Assembly (NCBI RefSeq): GCF_000772965.1
Contig: NZ_JPVQ01000021.1
Coordinates: forward strand, 1 to 63,793
Source: Ureibacillus massiliensis 4400831 = CIP 108448 = CCUG 49529
GTDB lineage: Bacteria > Bacillota > Bacilli > Bacillales_A > Planococcaceae
Direction of reading: 5' to 3'
Length of the DNA: 63,793 bases
The notes beneath the pieces are model-generated. The model saw only the letters and a program-made list of their open reading frames with translations. It made no database searches and was not told the DNA's origin. Below, piece after piece: positions 54,266 to 63,739 of this stretch. Positions within the stretch are counted from its first letter, which is position 1. The number at the start of each line of letters is the position of its first letter. The translations under genes and the position numbers were made by a program.

Positions 54266-55048
54266 TTATAGTGCTCCACCAGATCCACCATCAATATTTA
54301 CTGAGGTACCCGTTACGTATGATGCAGCGTCAGAAACTAAGAATGTAATCACATTAGCAGCCTCTTCTGTTTCACCAATACGTCCTAGTGGGATAGATTT
54401 ACCAACTTCTTTTGAATATTCTTCCCAAGTAATATTAGGCATAGTTTCTTTCCACTTGTTTTCAATTTGACGACTTCTGATTAATCCGATACAAACAGCG
54501 TTTACACGGATATTATATTTCCCAAGATCCTTACTCATAGCTTTTGTTAGTGCTAGTCCAGCAGAGCGGCTTACTGTTGTTGGTAAACTAGATGCTGGAG
54601 GAGTTTTAGCTAGAATAGCTGATAAGTTTAAAATAGCCCCTCCATTTTGTTCTTTTAAATATGGAAGTGCATATTTTGAACAATTGATTGCACCAAACAA
54701 TTTTAAGTCTAAATCTGATCTCCACAGATTTGTATCAACTTCCTCAAAGGGATTTGCTGATGATGTACCAGCATTATTTACAAGTATATTTAACTTTCCA
54801 AAGTGCTTAACTGTTGCTTCTATTAATGATTTACAGTCCTCTTCTTTTGATACATCTGCTGAAAAAGTAAATACCTCTACACCTGTTTGTTCTTTAATAA
54901 ATGCCTTTGCTTCATTTAATGATGCTTCATTTCGAGCTGCAATTGTTACCTTAGCACCCTCTTTAGTTAATTGAAGAGCAGTATATAAGCCAATTCCTTT
55001 ACTCGCCCCAGTTACAATTGCTACTTTTTCTTTTAAACCTAAATCCAT
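54266..55048 (-). CDS. SDR-family oxidoreductase lacking the usual Tyr-Lys pair
   Basis: A 260-residue Rossmann protein. The cofactor motif TGASKGIG is near residue 14, NNAG near 92, and the C-terminal FLVSDAASYVTGTSVNIDGG is classic. At the YxxxK catalytic site it reads LPTTVSRSAGL, so Tyr and Lys are both absent. This resembles the atypical 3-ketoacyl reductase-like SDR subgroup that has an altered tetrad. The enzyme may therefore catalyse something else or bind NAD(P) without classic reduction. The start has a GGAGGATG site. It is a single gene. Confidence 0.85.
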   Translation of the reverse strand: MDLGLKEKVAIVTGASKGIGLYTALQLTKEGAKVTIAARNEASLNEAKAFIKEQTGVEVFTFSADVSKEEDCKSLIEATVKHFGKLNILVNNAGTSSANPFEEVDTNLWRSDLDLKLFGAINCSKYALPYLKEQNGGAILNLSAILAKTPPASSLPTTVSRSAGLALTKAMSKDLGKYNIRVNAVCIGLIRSRQIENKWKETMPNITWEEYSKEVGKSIPLGRIGETEEAANVITFLVSDAASYVTGTSVNIDGGSGGAL

Positions 55049-55210
55049 TTTCCCATCCTCCTAATATTACCTTTAATAACTATTATTATATATAATGTTA
55101 ATTGATTTGTGGGAATTTTATGATTATTTAATGTTTCTTGTATTATGATAGATTACTATAGTTAGGATTTTGATTTAGAAAGATTAAATTCTTCAGAACT
55201 GTTGTACATG

Positions 55211-55248
55211 AAAAAGGACCCTAAAGATTAAATCTTTAGAGTCCTTTT
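55211..55248 (-). terminator. terminator of the YjcZ-like gene
   Basis: AAAAGGAC-CTAAAGAT pairs with ATCTTTAG-GTCCTTTT around a 4-base loop, with one mismatch. T-rich sequence follows on the minus strand. Confidence 0.8.
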
Positions 55249-55275
55249 GGAAAATTTGACTATATCTTATTAAAA

Positions 55276-55443
55276 TTAGAATGAAAGTCTATTACCATAG
55301 TGAGCGCCAACAATAATTAATAAAATGAATAATACGACGATTAACACAAAAGCAGATCCGTTAGATCCACCAGAATCACCGCTCCAGCATTCTCCACCAT
55401 AGCCGCCAACGTCACTTCCGCCGCAAAAGTTACTGTATCCCAT
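55276..55443 (-). CDS. YjcZ-family sporulation peptide, 55 aa
   Basis: A 55-residue protein starting MGYSNFCGGSDVGG, with a Gly/Ser-rich first half and a C-terminal membrane helix (AFVLIVVLFILLIIVGAHYG, then NRLSF). This is the YjcZ/YhcM-like sporulation peptide pattern. A strong AAGGAGGT site precedes the ATG. Its own terminator follows. It has two Cys residues in the Gly-rich part (residues 7 and 19). Confidence 0.82.
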   Translation of the reverse strand: MGYSNFCGGSDVGGYGGECWSGDSGGSNGSAFVLIVVLFILLIIVGAHYGNRLSF

Positions 55444-55611
55444 TTTCCTACCTCCTTCAATTCGATTTAATATAATCTATGTGAGATTGGTAATTTTGTA
55501 ATGGATAAACAAGCAATATATTAGCTTTTATATTGTTTAAATCCATTACTAATATAGTAAATGCGATACATAATTATTGTTGCGTGACATTTGTTTAGAA
55601 TTACATACTTT

Positions 55612-56382
55612 TTATTTTTCAAGCTGAAATTCATATTTTGTATCAAATTCAAATAGTCCATTTTTAAAGGTTCTTTCCACAAAGGAAATATGATTATCAT
55701 AAGATATTAAAAGTACCGTTGAAGATCGTGTACCGTAATGGGGCATTTGTATAAACATCGGTGATAACTCACGTTCTAAAGTGATCCCCACACCAGTGTC
55801 AGGTAATTCCTCTATTGATGCTTTTGTTCGATTAGAAACAATCTTGAATAATTCATCAATATTTAAATCATCCTCTTGATGTAGTTCTACATAATTTTTT
55901 AACAATGCTTTTCCCTTTTTTACTTTTGGCCAAGGAGTGTTTAATGAACAATTACTCAAACTATGTGTACCTGCTTGAATTTTACTTGTTTCATTTAAAA
56001 TATTATTATAATGATAAATCTCGCCACCATCGCTGATAATTACATTGTACCCACCAAATAATTCTCTCGTTTCTTTTAATTCTTCGATATAATCAGAAGG
56101 TGCGATATTCCTTGTTAAAAAGGTTTTCACAATATCCCCTCTAGACTTAGGGGCTACAGGTAAATTTGGATCACGATAGTTTGTTAAAGCTGCAAATCTT
56201 CCTTGCTTTGTTATACCAAGCCATGTCCCCATTTGTTTTAAATCACGACCTGCTAATAAATTAGGTTCATTTTCCCAAAAGTGAGCTGCTTCAGTAGGCC
56301 TATCATATTCTTCATCACGGTTTGCTACAACAATTAATTTATACTTTGGATGATCGTTATAATGAAAGTTAATTAGACACAT
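55612..56382 (-). CDS. NRDE-motif (TANGO2-like) protein
   Basis: A 256-residue protein of the NRDE family. The start MCLINFHY and ANRDEEYDRP are the defining features, followed by GRDLKQMGTWLGITKQGRFA and LTNYRDP. The family spans bacteria to eukaryotic TANGO2; its activity is not settled. The conserved Cys2 suggests an Ntn-hydrolase-like fold (inference). The start has an AAGGAG site. A tiny membrane-peptide gene lies just upstream in the same direction. Confidence 0.9.
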   Translation of the reverse strand: MCLINFHYNDHPKYKLIVVANRDEEYDRPTEAAHFWENEPNLLAGRDLKQMGTWLGITKQGRFAALTNYRDPNLPVAPKSRGDIVKTFLTRNIAPSDYIEELKETRELFGGYNVIISDGGEIYHYNNILNETSKIQAGTHSLSNCSLNTPWPKVKKGKALLKNYVELHQEDDLNIDELFKIVSNRTKASIEELPDTGVGITLERELSPMFIQMPHYGTRSSTVLLISYDNHISFVERTFKNGLFEFDTKYEFQLEK

Positions 56383-56404
56383 AAGTTCTCCTTTTTATTG
56401 TAAT

Positions 56405-56545
56405 TTATTTCTTCTCTTCTATTTTATTTATTAATTCTCTTAAGATTTCATTATTTTCTCTAAGGGCTGAAACCACACTTATCATAAACCAAAGAACGAT
56501 TAATACAGGAACAATATAAAACAACATGGTAATTAATATAACCAA
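56405..56545 (-). CDS. tiny membrane peptide, 46 aa
   Basis: A TTG at 56545, seven bases after GGGGGG, opens a 46-residue frame. It has an N-terminal membrane helix (MVILITMLFYIVPVLIVLWF) followed by a charged amphipathic helix (RENNEILRELINKIEEKK). It ends 22 bases before the NRDE gene start and probably shares its transcript. The family is unrecognised. The helix-plus-coiled-tail layout recalls small membrane regulators. Confidence 0.55.
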   Translation of the reverse strand: MVILITMLFYIVPVLIVLWFMISVVSALRENNEILRELINKIEEKK

Positions 56546-56739
56546 TTCAAATCCCCCCACTAAGTTAGGTATCTCCTATTACTATTTTATACCAATTTTA
56601 TTAACTATACGTCTATGCTTTTAAGATTATTATAGGTAATTATCTTTTCAAACTATTTTTTCTTATAAATTTATATTTTTGTATTCTTCTGTCCAATCGT
56701 AAAATATTTTTAATTAATTGGAATTTTTGAGAACTTATT

Positions 56740-56767
56740 TTGACGATAATCGTATAGTAAGTATCAT
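56740..56767 (+). promoter_or_regulatory. promoter of the YbjQ gene
   Basis: TTGACG (56740-56745) and TATCAT (56762-56767) are 16 bases apart. Transcription would begin about 14 bases before the start codon. Confidence 0.5.
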
Positions 56768-56787
56768 AAAATTTTGGAGGTAATAAA

Positions 56788-57105
56788 ATGTTAGTGACAA
56801 CTACTAGTCAAATTGATGGGAAGCGAATTGAAACTTATCACGGTATCGTGACTGGTGAAGCAATTATGGGGGCCAATGTTGTACGAGATCTTTTTGCATC
56901 CGTAACAGATATTATTGGTGGACGTAGCTCTGCTTATGAAAACAAACTATCTGAAGGGAGACGCCTCGCATTACAGGAAATGGAGGATGCAGCAAGTCGA
57001 CTTGGTGCAAATGCTATTATAGGTGTTGATTTAGATTTTGAAACTCTTCGCGATGGAATGATGATGTGTGTCGCTACCGGAACAGCTGTTACATATCGTG
57101 ACTAA
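56788..57105 (+). CDS. YbjQ/UPF0145 family protein
   Basis: A 105-residue protein of the YbjQ (UPF0145) family, called heavy-metal-binding in databases without firm biochemical support. Typical segments are [46 protein letters not shown] and a final VATGTAV. YbjQ proteins form pentamers. The start has a GGAGGT site. A two-way terminator follows. Confidence 0.9.
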   Translation: MLVTTTSQIDGKRIETYHGIVTGEAIMGANVVRDLFASVTDIIGGRSSAYENKLSEGRRLALQEMEDAASRLGANAIIGVDLDFETLRDGMMMCVATGTAVTYRD

Positions 57106-57124
57106 AGATAACTATAAATAAACG

Positions 57125-57166
57125 AAAAAGGTGAAGAAAAACAATTAGTTTTTCCTCACCTTTTTT
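57125..57166. terminator. bidirectional terminator
   Basis: AAAAAGGTGA-GAAAAAC pairs with GTTTTTC-TCACCTTTTT with one mismatch, and lies between convergent genes. Confidence 0.85.
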
Positions 57167-57202
57167 ATAGCTCATAAAATCATTATTGTTTTATTTATTA
57201 AA

Positions 57203-57820
57203 TTAAAAGCCTTCAAACATTTCTTCTACTTCTTCAGAATTTCCGAGAACCGCTTCCATTAAATTAGCATCTGAAAGGATTTTGAAGTTACCCTCTTTAT
57301 CCTTTTCAACATTTAACTTAACTTCACGAGTCACTGTTTCAACATCCTCAGCAGTAAGAGTATTCGTTAGGATTTCAACTGATTTAGCTTCCATTTGTTT
57401 GTTATACTCTTCTTCTGAACCTTCATTCATTGCTAATTCGAAGGCAGCATTAAAGATTTCTTCCATTGCAGTACCCATAGCGGCAGCAAAGTCAATTGAA
57501 GTAATTTCAACATTGACTTCGGCTTTATTATCATCGATCATGTTTTCTTCTGGTGATTTGAAGTCATATTTATTGCTAATCCCTTTTAAAAGAGCTTTAA
57601 CTGTTTCATCTGACTCCTCTTCATAAATGCTATTAAAGTCAAATTCATCAGAAACATTTTCAGAATGAACATAAGTACCAGCTTTTTCAAAATCGCCAGC
57701 TTTTATAGCAGTTAAAAATTCAGATACAACATCTTCTGGTTTTGTAGCTCCTTGTCCTCCACAAGCTGTTAAAACTAAAGCTGTCAGACCAAGTGTGAAT
57801 AGACTAATAAATTTTTTCAT
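57203..57820 (-). CDS. acidic lipoprotein of unknown function
   Basis: A 205-residue lipoprotein. The lipobox LVLTACGGQG puts the lipidated Cys near residue 20. The mature part is acidic and resembles the NTF2-like folds of small DUF4878/DUF5105-type lipoproteins (KPEDVVSEFLTAIKAGDFEKA at the start). No catalytic motif is seen. The second of two adjoining ATGs (57820) is better spaced from GGAGG. It is a single gene. Confidence 0.75.
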   Translation of the reverse strand: MKKFISLFTLGLTALVLTACGGQGATKPEDVVSEFLTAIKAGDFEKAGTYVHSENVSDEFDFNSIYEEESDETVKALLKGISNKYDFKSPEENMIDDNKAEVNVEITSIDFAAAMGTAMEEIFNAAFELAMNEGSEEEYNKQMEAKSVEILTNTLTAEDVETVTREVKLNVEKDKEGNFKILSDANLMEAVLGNSEEVEEMFEGF

Positions 57821-57938
57821 CATTATCCTCCAATAATATAAAAAGTACTTATCCAGTGTAACATAAATAATACTTAAATTTAATAACAATAATTTCTTAT
57901 TTAGTTATCTACTGAATGGAGGTTTACTTAAGTTGAAT

Positions 57939-60542
57939 TTATTCGTTATCATCTTTTGAAAAGAAAATTCTATCCAATTGAATGATGATTAAAGGTACAA
58001 TAGCTAAACCATAAACCATTAGTAATTGTATACGTGTTAATACAGCTACTTCAAATAAACCTAAGATTAACACTGTGTTTAATAAAGTAAAACCAATAAG
58101 GAAAGCAATCCAGACTGTTAAATTTGAGAACAGTCCTATTTTAAAAATAGATTCATCGGAACGACAGTTAAACCCATGGAATAATCTTGCCAAGCATAAT
58201 GTAGCAAAGGCCATAGTGCTAGCAACGATTGGATCTCCAGTTGCTAAACCAATTTGGAAAGCGATAATAGTTACTGCTGCAATGATTAACCCTTCAAATC
58301 CAACCTGTGATACAAACCTTTTATTTAACAACGGTTCATGAATATTTCTTGGTTTTTCATCCATTAGTTTTTTATTGTGCGGTTCTAAACCAATCGCAAT
58401 CGCAGGCAAACTATCTGTTAGTAGGTTGATGAATAATAAATGCACAGGTGCAAATGGAGCTGGTAATGCAAAAAGTGTTGCATATAAAACAACTAATATC
58501 GCTCCTGTATTTCCTGACAGTAAAAACTTAATGGCATTTTTAATATTTGCATAAAGACTTCGACCATTCGAAATGGCTTTAACTATTGTTGAGAAGTTGT
58601 CATCTGTTAAAATCATTGAAGAGGCTTCCTTAGCAACTTCTGTTCCTGTAATTCCCATAGCAACTCCAATATCTGCTTGTTTTAATGCCGGACCGTCATT
58701 GACGCCATCCCCTGTCATAGCGACAACAATACCTTTTTGCTGCCATGCTTTTACAATACGAATTTTATGCTCTGGAGAAACTCGTGCAAAAACAGAGATG
58801 TTTTGGATTTTATCTCTTAATTCTTTATCTGTTAAAAGATCAATTTCTTTTCCTTCAATGGCTTCAGAAGGATCCTTCAAAATCCCAATTTGTTTTGCAA
58901 TCGCTGCAGCTGTTATTTTATGATCCCCTGTAATCATCACGGGTTTAATTCCTGCTTTAATACAATCTTCTACTGCCTGCTTCGATTCTTCGCGAGGTGG
59001 ATCCATCATCGCTGCTAAACCGACAAAGGTATAGTCATTCTCATCGTCTTCGTTTACTTTAGTTGAATTTACTTCTTTATACACAAATGCTAGAACTCGT
59101 AAGCCTTCATTTGAAAAATTTTCATTTATTTGTTTTATCGCTTCTAATTGCTGATTAGTAATGTTTTTAACACCTTGGGAAGTTTCAATTTTCACAATAC
59201 GGGAAAGAAGAACATCCACAGCACCTTTTGTAATCATGATATATTTATTACCTATTCTATTCACCGTACTCATTAGTTTACGAGTTGAATCGAAGGGTAT
59301 TTCTCCGAGTCGCCTATATTGTTTTCGTAAATGGTGTTCATTCAAGTTGTATTGATTCCCAAAGCGGACAAGCGCTACTTCAGTTGGGTCGCCTATTTCC
59401 TTATCCATTGATGTAACAGAATCATTACAGAGTAATGCCATGTGCACAAATCTATTTTGAAGTTCATCTCTCATTTGCAGTTGATCTTGCGCAATTACTT
59501 TTTCATTTAAATATATCTTTTGAACAGTCATTTTATTTTTAGTTAGTGTCCCTGTTTTATCTGAACAGATTACAGAGATACTGCCAAGACTTTCCACTGC
59601 ATGTAGTTTTCGAATAATTGCATTTTCCTTCGCCATCTTCTGTGTACCAAATGCCAGAACAATTGTAACAATGGAACTTAATGCTTCAGGTATTGCTGCA
59701 ACTGCAAGAGATACTGCAAACATAAATGAATCGACCATTTCGCGACCACGTAAAATATCTAAACCAAAAATAATGATACAAATGATAATAATCCCGATTG
59801 CCAAACGTTTTCCGAAATGTTCAAGACTAACTTGAAGTGGCGTTTTCTTCTCCTTCGCATTTTCTAATAGATTAGCAATTTTACCAATTTCAGTGTTCAT
59901 ACCAATAGAAGTTACAATCGCTTTTCCACGACCATTTGTTACAAAGCAGCCAGAAAAGACCATATTTTTCTTATCGCCAAGTGCTACATCTTCTTCATTA
60001 ATAACATTTGCCATCTTTTCAATTGGTAATGATTCACCTGTTAATGAACTTTCGTTGATTTGCAAACTATAGCTTTCTATTATTCTTCCATCTGCACAAA
60101 CATAGTCACCAGCATCTAAAATAACGATATCGCCAACAACTACTTCCTTAGAAGGAATTTCAACAACTTGTCCATCTCTAAGAACTCTAGCTATAGGAGC
60201 GGCCATATCTTTTAAACTATCTAACGATTTTTCTGCTTTGATTTGTTGTACGGTACCAAGTACGGCATTTAATATAACGACTACTAAAATTACTATTGAG
60301 CTTTGTACTTCACCTAAAAACACTGAGATAATTGCGGCGATCATTAAAATAATGACTAGAAAGTCCGTAAATTGTTCAAGGAAAATTTGCACTGCACTCT
60401 TTCTTTTTCCTTCTTTTAACTCATTATATCCGAACTGTTTTCTTCTTGTTTGAACTTCAAATTCTGTTAATCCTTGCTGTGTTACTTCAAGTTCATTCAA
60501 TACTTTTTGTATAGGTTCTCGATAATATTCTGTCGCATTCAT
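57939..60542 (-). CDS. Ca2+-transporting P-type ATPase, LMCA1-like
   Basis: An 867-residue P2A-type ATPase. The phosphorylation motif SDKTGTLT is near residue 327, the actuator motif is LTGESLPIEK, and the hinge TGDGVNDGPALKQ. In the membrane, M4 carries IPEAL with the Ca2+ ligand Glu. M5 reads GNTGAIL, with Ala where SERCA has Glu771. M6 has NLLTDSLPA with the Asp ligand. M8 has Arg (CLARLFHGFN) where SERCA has Glu908. The Ala/Arg pair is the hallmark reported for Listeria LMCA1, a pump that moves one Ca2+ in exchange for a proton. The start has a GGGGGAT site. Confidence 0.9.
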   Translation of the reverse strand: MNATEYYREPIQKVLNELEVTQQGLTEFEVQTRRKQFGYNELKEGKRKSAVQIFLEQFTDFLVIILMIAAIISVFLGEVQSSIVILVVVILNAVLGTVQQIKAEKSLDSLKDMAAPIARVLRDGQVVEIPSKEVVVGDIVILDAGDYVCADGRIIESYSLQINESSLTGESLPIEKMANVINEEDVALGDKKNMVFSGCFVTNGRGKAIVTSIGMNTEIGKIANLLENAKEKKTPLQVSLEHFGKRLAIGIIIICIIIFGLDILRGREMVDSFMFAVSLAVAAIPEALSSIVTIVLAFGTQKMAKENAIIRKLHAVESLGSISVICSDKTGTLTKNKMTVQKIYLNEKVIAQDQLQMRDELQNRFVHMALLCNDSVTSMDKEIGDPTEVALVRFGNQYNLNEHHLRKQYRRLGEIPFDSTRKLMSTVNRIGNKYIMITKGAVDVLLSRIVKIETSQGVKNITNQQLEAIKQINENFSNEGLRVLAFVYKEVNSTKVNEDDENDYTFVGLAAMMDPPREESKQAVEDCIKAGIKPVMITGDHKITAAAIAKQIGILKDPSEAIEGKEIDLLTDKELRDKIQNISVFARVSPEHKIRIVKAWQQKGIVVAMTGDGVNDGPALKQADIGVAMGITGTEVAKEASSMILTDDNFSTIVKAISNGRSLYANIKNAIKFLLSGNTGAILVVLYATLFALPAPFAPVHLLFINLLTDSLPAIAIGLEPHNKKLMDEKPRNIHEPLLNKRFVSQVGFEGLIIAAVTIIAFQIGLATGDPIVASTMAFATLCLARLFHGFNCRSDESIFKIGLFSNLTVWIAFLIGFTLLNTVLILGLFEVAVLTRIQLLMVYGLAIVPLIIIQLDRIFFSKDDNE

Positions 60543-60810
60543 TAAAATAATCCCCCATATTCTAGTAATTCGTTTTCTTTGATCATTGGCAAATTACACA
60601 AAATAATTATTACGTTCCTACCTTGCTTTTAATTAATAGTTCTTACTAAACTATTATTCATTACGAACAACTTTTCATTTAATAAATACATGATAGTGAA
60701 AACACTATAAATTATATGTATGAGATATTGAAATATGAGAGAAAATTAATAACTATGATTTATCATTATTACTTTTATTGATATTTACAATAAACTATTA
60801 GCAAGTATAA
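60543..60810. other. gene-free AT-rich stretch
   Basis: About 270 bases upstream of the P-type ATPase gene. I see no frame with a ribosome site and no riboswitch-like conserved sequence. It presumably contains the ATPase promoter, which I could not place with confidence. Confidence 0.4.
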
Positions 60811-60847
60811 TCAAAAAGCGTTAATCCATTTTTTGAATCAACGCTTA
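60811..60847 (-). terminator. terminator of the YtaF gene
   Basis: AAGCGTT-AT-C pairs with G-AT-AACGCTT with mismatches, followed by TTTTTGATT on the minus strand. Confidence 0.65.
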
Positions 60848-60872
60848 CGTAAGTGTATAAACCATTCGATTT

Positions 60873-61508
60873 TCAAATTTTAAATAAACCAATTAAAATT
60901 AAAGCGAGTCCGGGTAAAAAGGTAAGCTTTTTAACCCAGTTCATATTTCTAAAAATTAACCCAATATTGATACCAGCGATGACGAAGATAACACTCGATA
61001 CAGTGACAACAATTGAAAATAATATAGGTGGTAAATCTATCAAAGCTGCCCCAATCCCAGCTCCAAATGAGTCCAATGATAATGCTAAGCCTAGAAATAA
61101 GGCTTCTAAACTTCCAATACTGCCAGAGCGATCAAAATCTGCTTCTGTAGGTTTTTTTAATATTTTAATAATGAGTCCCAATCGTTTGATCTCTAAATCG
61201 ATAATTTTAATAGTTCCTTTTCCTTTTTCAGAAGTATCCTGTGAAGTCATGAACTGGTAAATTACCCAAATACCAATGGCAATTAGTATTATTCCGCCCA
61301 CTGTTTCTGCTGCTTCATAAGAAATAAATAATTCGATGATCGAACCAATTCCCATTGCGGCTAATAAAACCAAGAATGTACAGCTAAAGATGATTACAAA
61401 GGATTTAAAGGGTATGGTAACCTTGCGCATTCCATAGGTTAACCCTACAGTGAAACTATCTAGACTTACAGCAATCCCTAATAACAGTAATGAAAGTAAG
61501 TCACTCAT
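60873..61508 (-). CDS. ytaF: YtaF-like sporulation membrane protein
   Basis: A 211-residue membrane protein of the MntP/DUF204 superfamily. Two inverted halves each carry the SLDSF motif (GIAVSLDSFTVGLTYG and GLALSLDSFGAGIGAA). The linker KPTEADFDRSGSI, with its acidic residues, separates YtaF from true Mn exporters and may bind a divalent ion. YtaF proteins occur in spore formers; their role is not well defined. The start has a GAGAGGAG site. Confidence 0.85.
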   Translation of the reverse strand: MSDLLSLLLLGIAVSLDSFTVGLTYGMRKVTIPFKSFVIIFSCTFLVLLAAMGIGSIIELFISYEAAETVGGIILIAIGIWVIYQFMTSQDTSEKGKGTIKIIDLEIKRLGLIIKILKKPTEADFDRSGSIGSLEALFLGLALSLDSFGAGIGAALIDLPPILFSIVVTVSSVIFVIAGINIGLIFRNMNWVKKLTFLPGLALILIGLFKI

Positions 61509-61612
61509 TTTTTTACTCCTCTCAGAACATACTACCTCCTATCCTATGAAGCTATTATGTAAAGTGATCATTTACAACTCCCGTAGTTTTATTTAGCTTT
61601 TTCAATCGCATT

Positions 61613-61645
61613 AAAAAAGGAAGGAGCTGAACACCCCTTCCTACT
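61613..61645 (-). terminator. terminator of the TRAP permease gene
   Basis: AGGAAGG pairs with CCTTCCT around a 10-12 base loop, followed by TTTTTT on the minus strand. Confidence 0.75.
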
Positions 61646-61720
61646 AACCAATAAAATATTATAAATATATAATTAATAAAACTCATTCGAAATAATGAAA
61701 TTTTGTAATACATTAATGTT

Positions 61721-63739
61721 TTAGGCTATACTTTTTTGTACTTTTCTATTTTGTACAAAGTTTAAAACAAAGATAATTAATACAATTACCGTTCCAATAA
61801 TATCTGTAATTGGCTCTGGTATTAACATCATGAGTGCTCCAGCAGCAAGTATAATGCGAAGTACCGTATTTATTTGAGTTGCGAAATACCCTTCAATTGC
61901 AGCTCCTATACCTATTACCCCTACAATTGAAGTAATTGCAACAACAAGAATATCTAAAATTGATGCAAATGGGAAGTCCACTGCATTCATTGGAAGCCCT
62001 GTTGGATCTATTAATAATAAAGCAGGTTCATAAACAAATAGATAAGGTACGATGAAGCCTGCTAAAGCTAATCGAACTGAGGCAAAACCTGTTCTCATTG
62101 GATCTCCACCAGAAAGTCCCGCTGCTGCAAAAGATGCAAGTGCAACAGGAGGTGTAATGTTAGCAAAGATTCCGAAATAGAATACAAACATATGTGCTAC
62201 TAAAATTGGTACACCGAATTCCGCAAGAGTTGGCGCGACCATTGTTGCTGTAATAATATAAGCTGGTATTGATGGTAATCCCATACCTAAAATAATCGAA
62301 GCAATCATCGTTAAGAATAACGTTAAGAATAAAGATCCAGCACCTAAGTGAGTAATAGCGCTAGTTAATGTAGACCCAAAGCTTGTTAAGTTAACCACAC
62401 CAATGATAATACCTACAACACCACAGGCAACAATTGTGGATAAGGATTGTCTTGCACCATCTTCAAGTGCTGACAAAATATCCTTGAAATTCATTCTAGT
62501 ATTCTTTTTAAATGCGGCAACAATAATTGTTAATACAATAGTATAAATTGCAGAGAACGCAACAGGTACACCGGAACCTAAGAAGAAAATTAAACCTATT
62601 AAAGGAATTAATAAATGTCCGCCTTCTTTAAATACCTCTTTAACTCTAGGAAGATCTGGTTTAGGAATTCCTTTTAAATTTGAACGTCCTGCGCGGAAGT
62701 GTACTTGCATAATAACACCTAAGAAAAATAGAATTGCTGGAAGCACAGCTCCAAGTGCAATTGTGCCATAGGAAATACCTGTTGTTTCAGCCATAATGAA
62801 GGCACTCGCCCCCATTACTGGAGGTAATATTTGCCCACCAATAGACGCACTAGATTCTACTGCACCAGCAAAGTTTTTATCGTATCCAATTTTTTTCATC
62901 AAAGGAATAGTAAAAGCACCAGTACCAACCACATTCGCTACTGCTGAACCATTAATACTTCCCATGAAGGCACTAGAAATAACAGCAACTTTTGCTGGTC
63001 CACCTTGCTGATGTCCTGCAAGTGCTAATGCCAAATCATTAAAGAATTTCCCCATTCCCGATTTAGCCAAAAATGCGCCGAACAAAATAAATAAGAAAAT
63101 GTACTGTACAGAAGCTCCAATAGCAGTTGAGAATAATCCTTCTGTTTTTAAATATAATTGCCCGAAAATATCACCTAAATCGAATTGACGAGTCATAAGC
63201 ATATTTGGTAGCCATGAAGCGTGACTGAAGAAAGGATAAATTAAGAAGACAAGTGCAAGAATAGGCAAGATCCAACCTGTAACTCGTCTTGCACATTCGA
63301 AAACTAATGCAACTGTTACAATTGCAACAATAATATCTACAGTATTTGGAATTCCGCCTCTTTCTGTCATGAGCGCTTGATATTCCATAAACAAATAACC
63401 GCAGGATAAAATACATAGTCCAAATAAAATCCAATCATAAAAAGGAATTTTAGAGCGATCTTGCTTTTTATACGTTGGATATAGTAAAAACACGATTGCT
63501 AAAGCTATTAAAAGGTGCACTGCCCTTTGTAATAAAGTTGGAATTGGATTATATGTTGTATATACATGGAATAAAGAGAAAATAATACCTAATGTTGCGA
63601 TTAATAATACGATTATCTTGTTATTTACTTTTCTTACGTTTGAATCTGTATCGTATTTTTCAAGTACTTTTTGTACGTTTTCTTCTGAAATTTCTTCCAC
63701 AAGGGCTTTTTTCGTTTCCGATTCATTTATAACCTTCAT
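61721..63739 (-). CDS. TRAP transporter permease, 4TM/12TM fusion
   Basis: A 672-residue TRAP permease. A DctQ-like small subunit (about residues 45-170) is fused to a DctM-like large subunit (FLFILFGAFLAKSGMGKFF, GSINGSAVANVVGTGAFTIP, MGLPSIPAYIITATMVAPTL). Such fusions usually work with a TAXI-type binding protein for dicarboxylates or glutamate-like solutes, driven by an ion gradient. That partner gene is often just upstream and would lie beyond this window. The start has a GAGGAGGG site. The C-terminus has extra helices and ends at a clear terminator. Confidence 0.92.
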   Translation of the reverse strand: MKVINESETKKALVEEISEENVQKVLEKYDTDSNVRKVNNKIIVLLIATLGIIFSLFHVYTTYNPIPTLLQRAVHLLIALAIVFLLYPTYKKQDRSKIPFYDWILFGLCILSCGYLFMEYQALMTERGGIPNTVDIIVAIVTVALVFECARRVTGWILPILALVFLIYPFFSHASWLPNMLMTRQFDLGDIFGQLYLKTEGLFSTAIGASVQYIFLFILFGAFLAKSGMGKFFNDLALALAGHQQGGPAKVAVISSAFMGSINGSAVANVVGTGAFTIPLMKKIGYDKNFAGAVESSASIGGQILPPVMGASAFIMAETTGISYGTIALGAVLPAILFFLGVIMQVHFRAGRSNLKGIPKPDLPRVKEVFKEGGHLLIPLIGLIFFLGSGVPVAFSAIYTIVLTIIVAAFKKNTRMNFKDILSALEDGARQSLSTIVACGVVGIIIGVVNLTSFGSTLTSAITHLGAGSLFLTLFLTMIASIILGMGLPSIPAYIITATMVAPTLAEFGVPILVAHMFVFYFGIFANITPPVALASFAAAGLSGGDPMRTGFASVRLALAGFIVPYLFVYEPALLLIDPTGLPMNAVDFPFASILDILVVAITSIVGVIGIGAAIEGYFATQINTVLRIILAAGALMMLIPEPITDIIGTVIVLIIFVLNFVQNRKVQKSIA

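Noticed and set aside
61522-61552. Two-codon frame (ATG TTC TGA) with a GGAGG site just upstream of ytaF
   Set aside because: Its stop overlaps the ytaF ribosome site, which could suggest coupling, but a dipeptide frame is too likely by chance.
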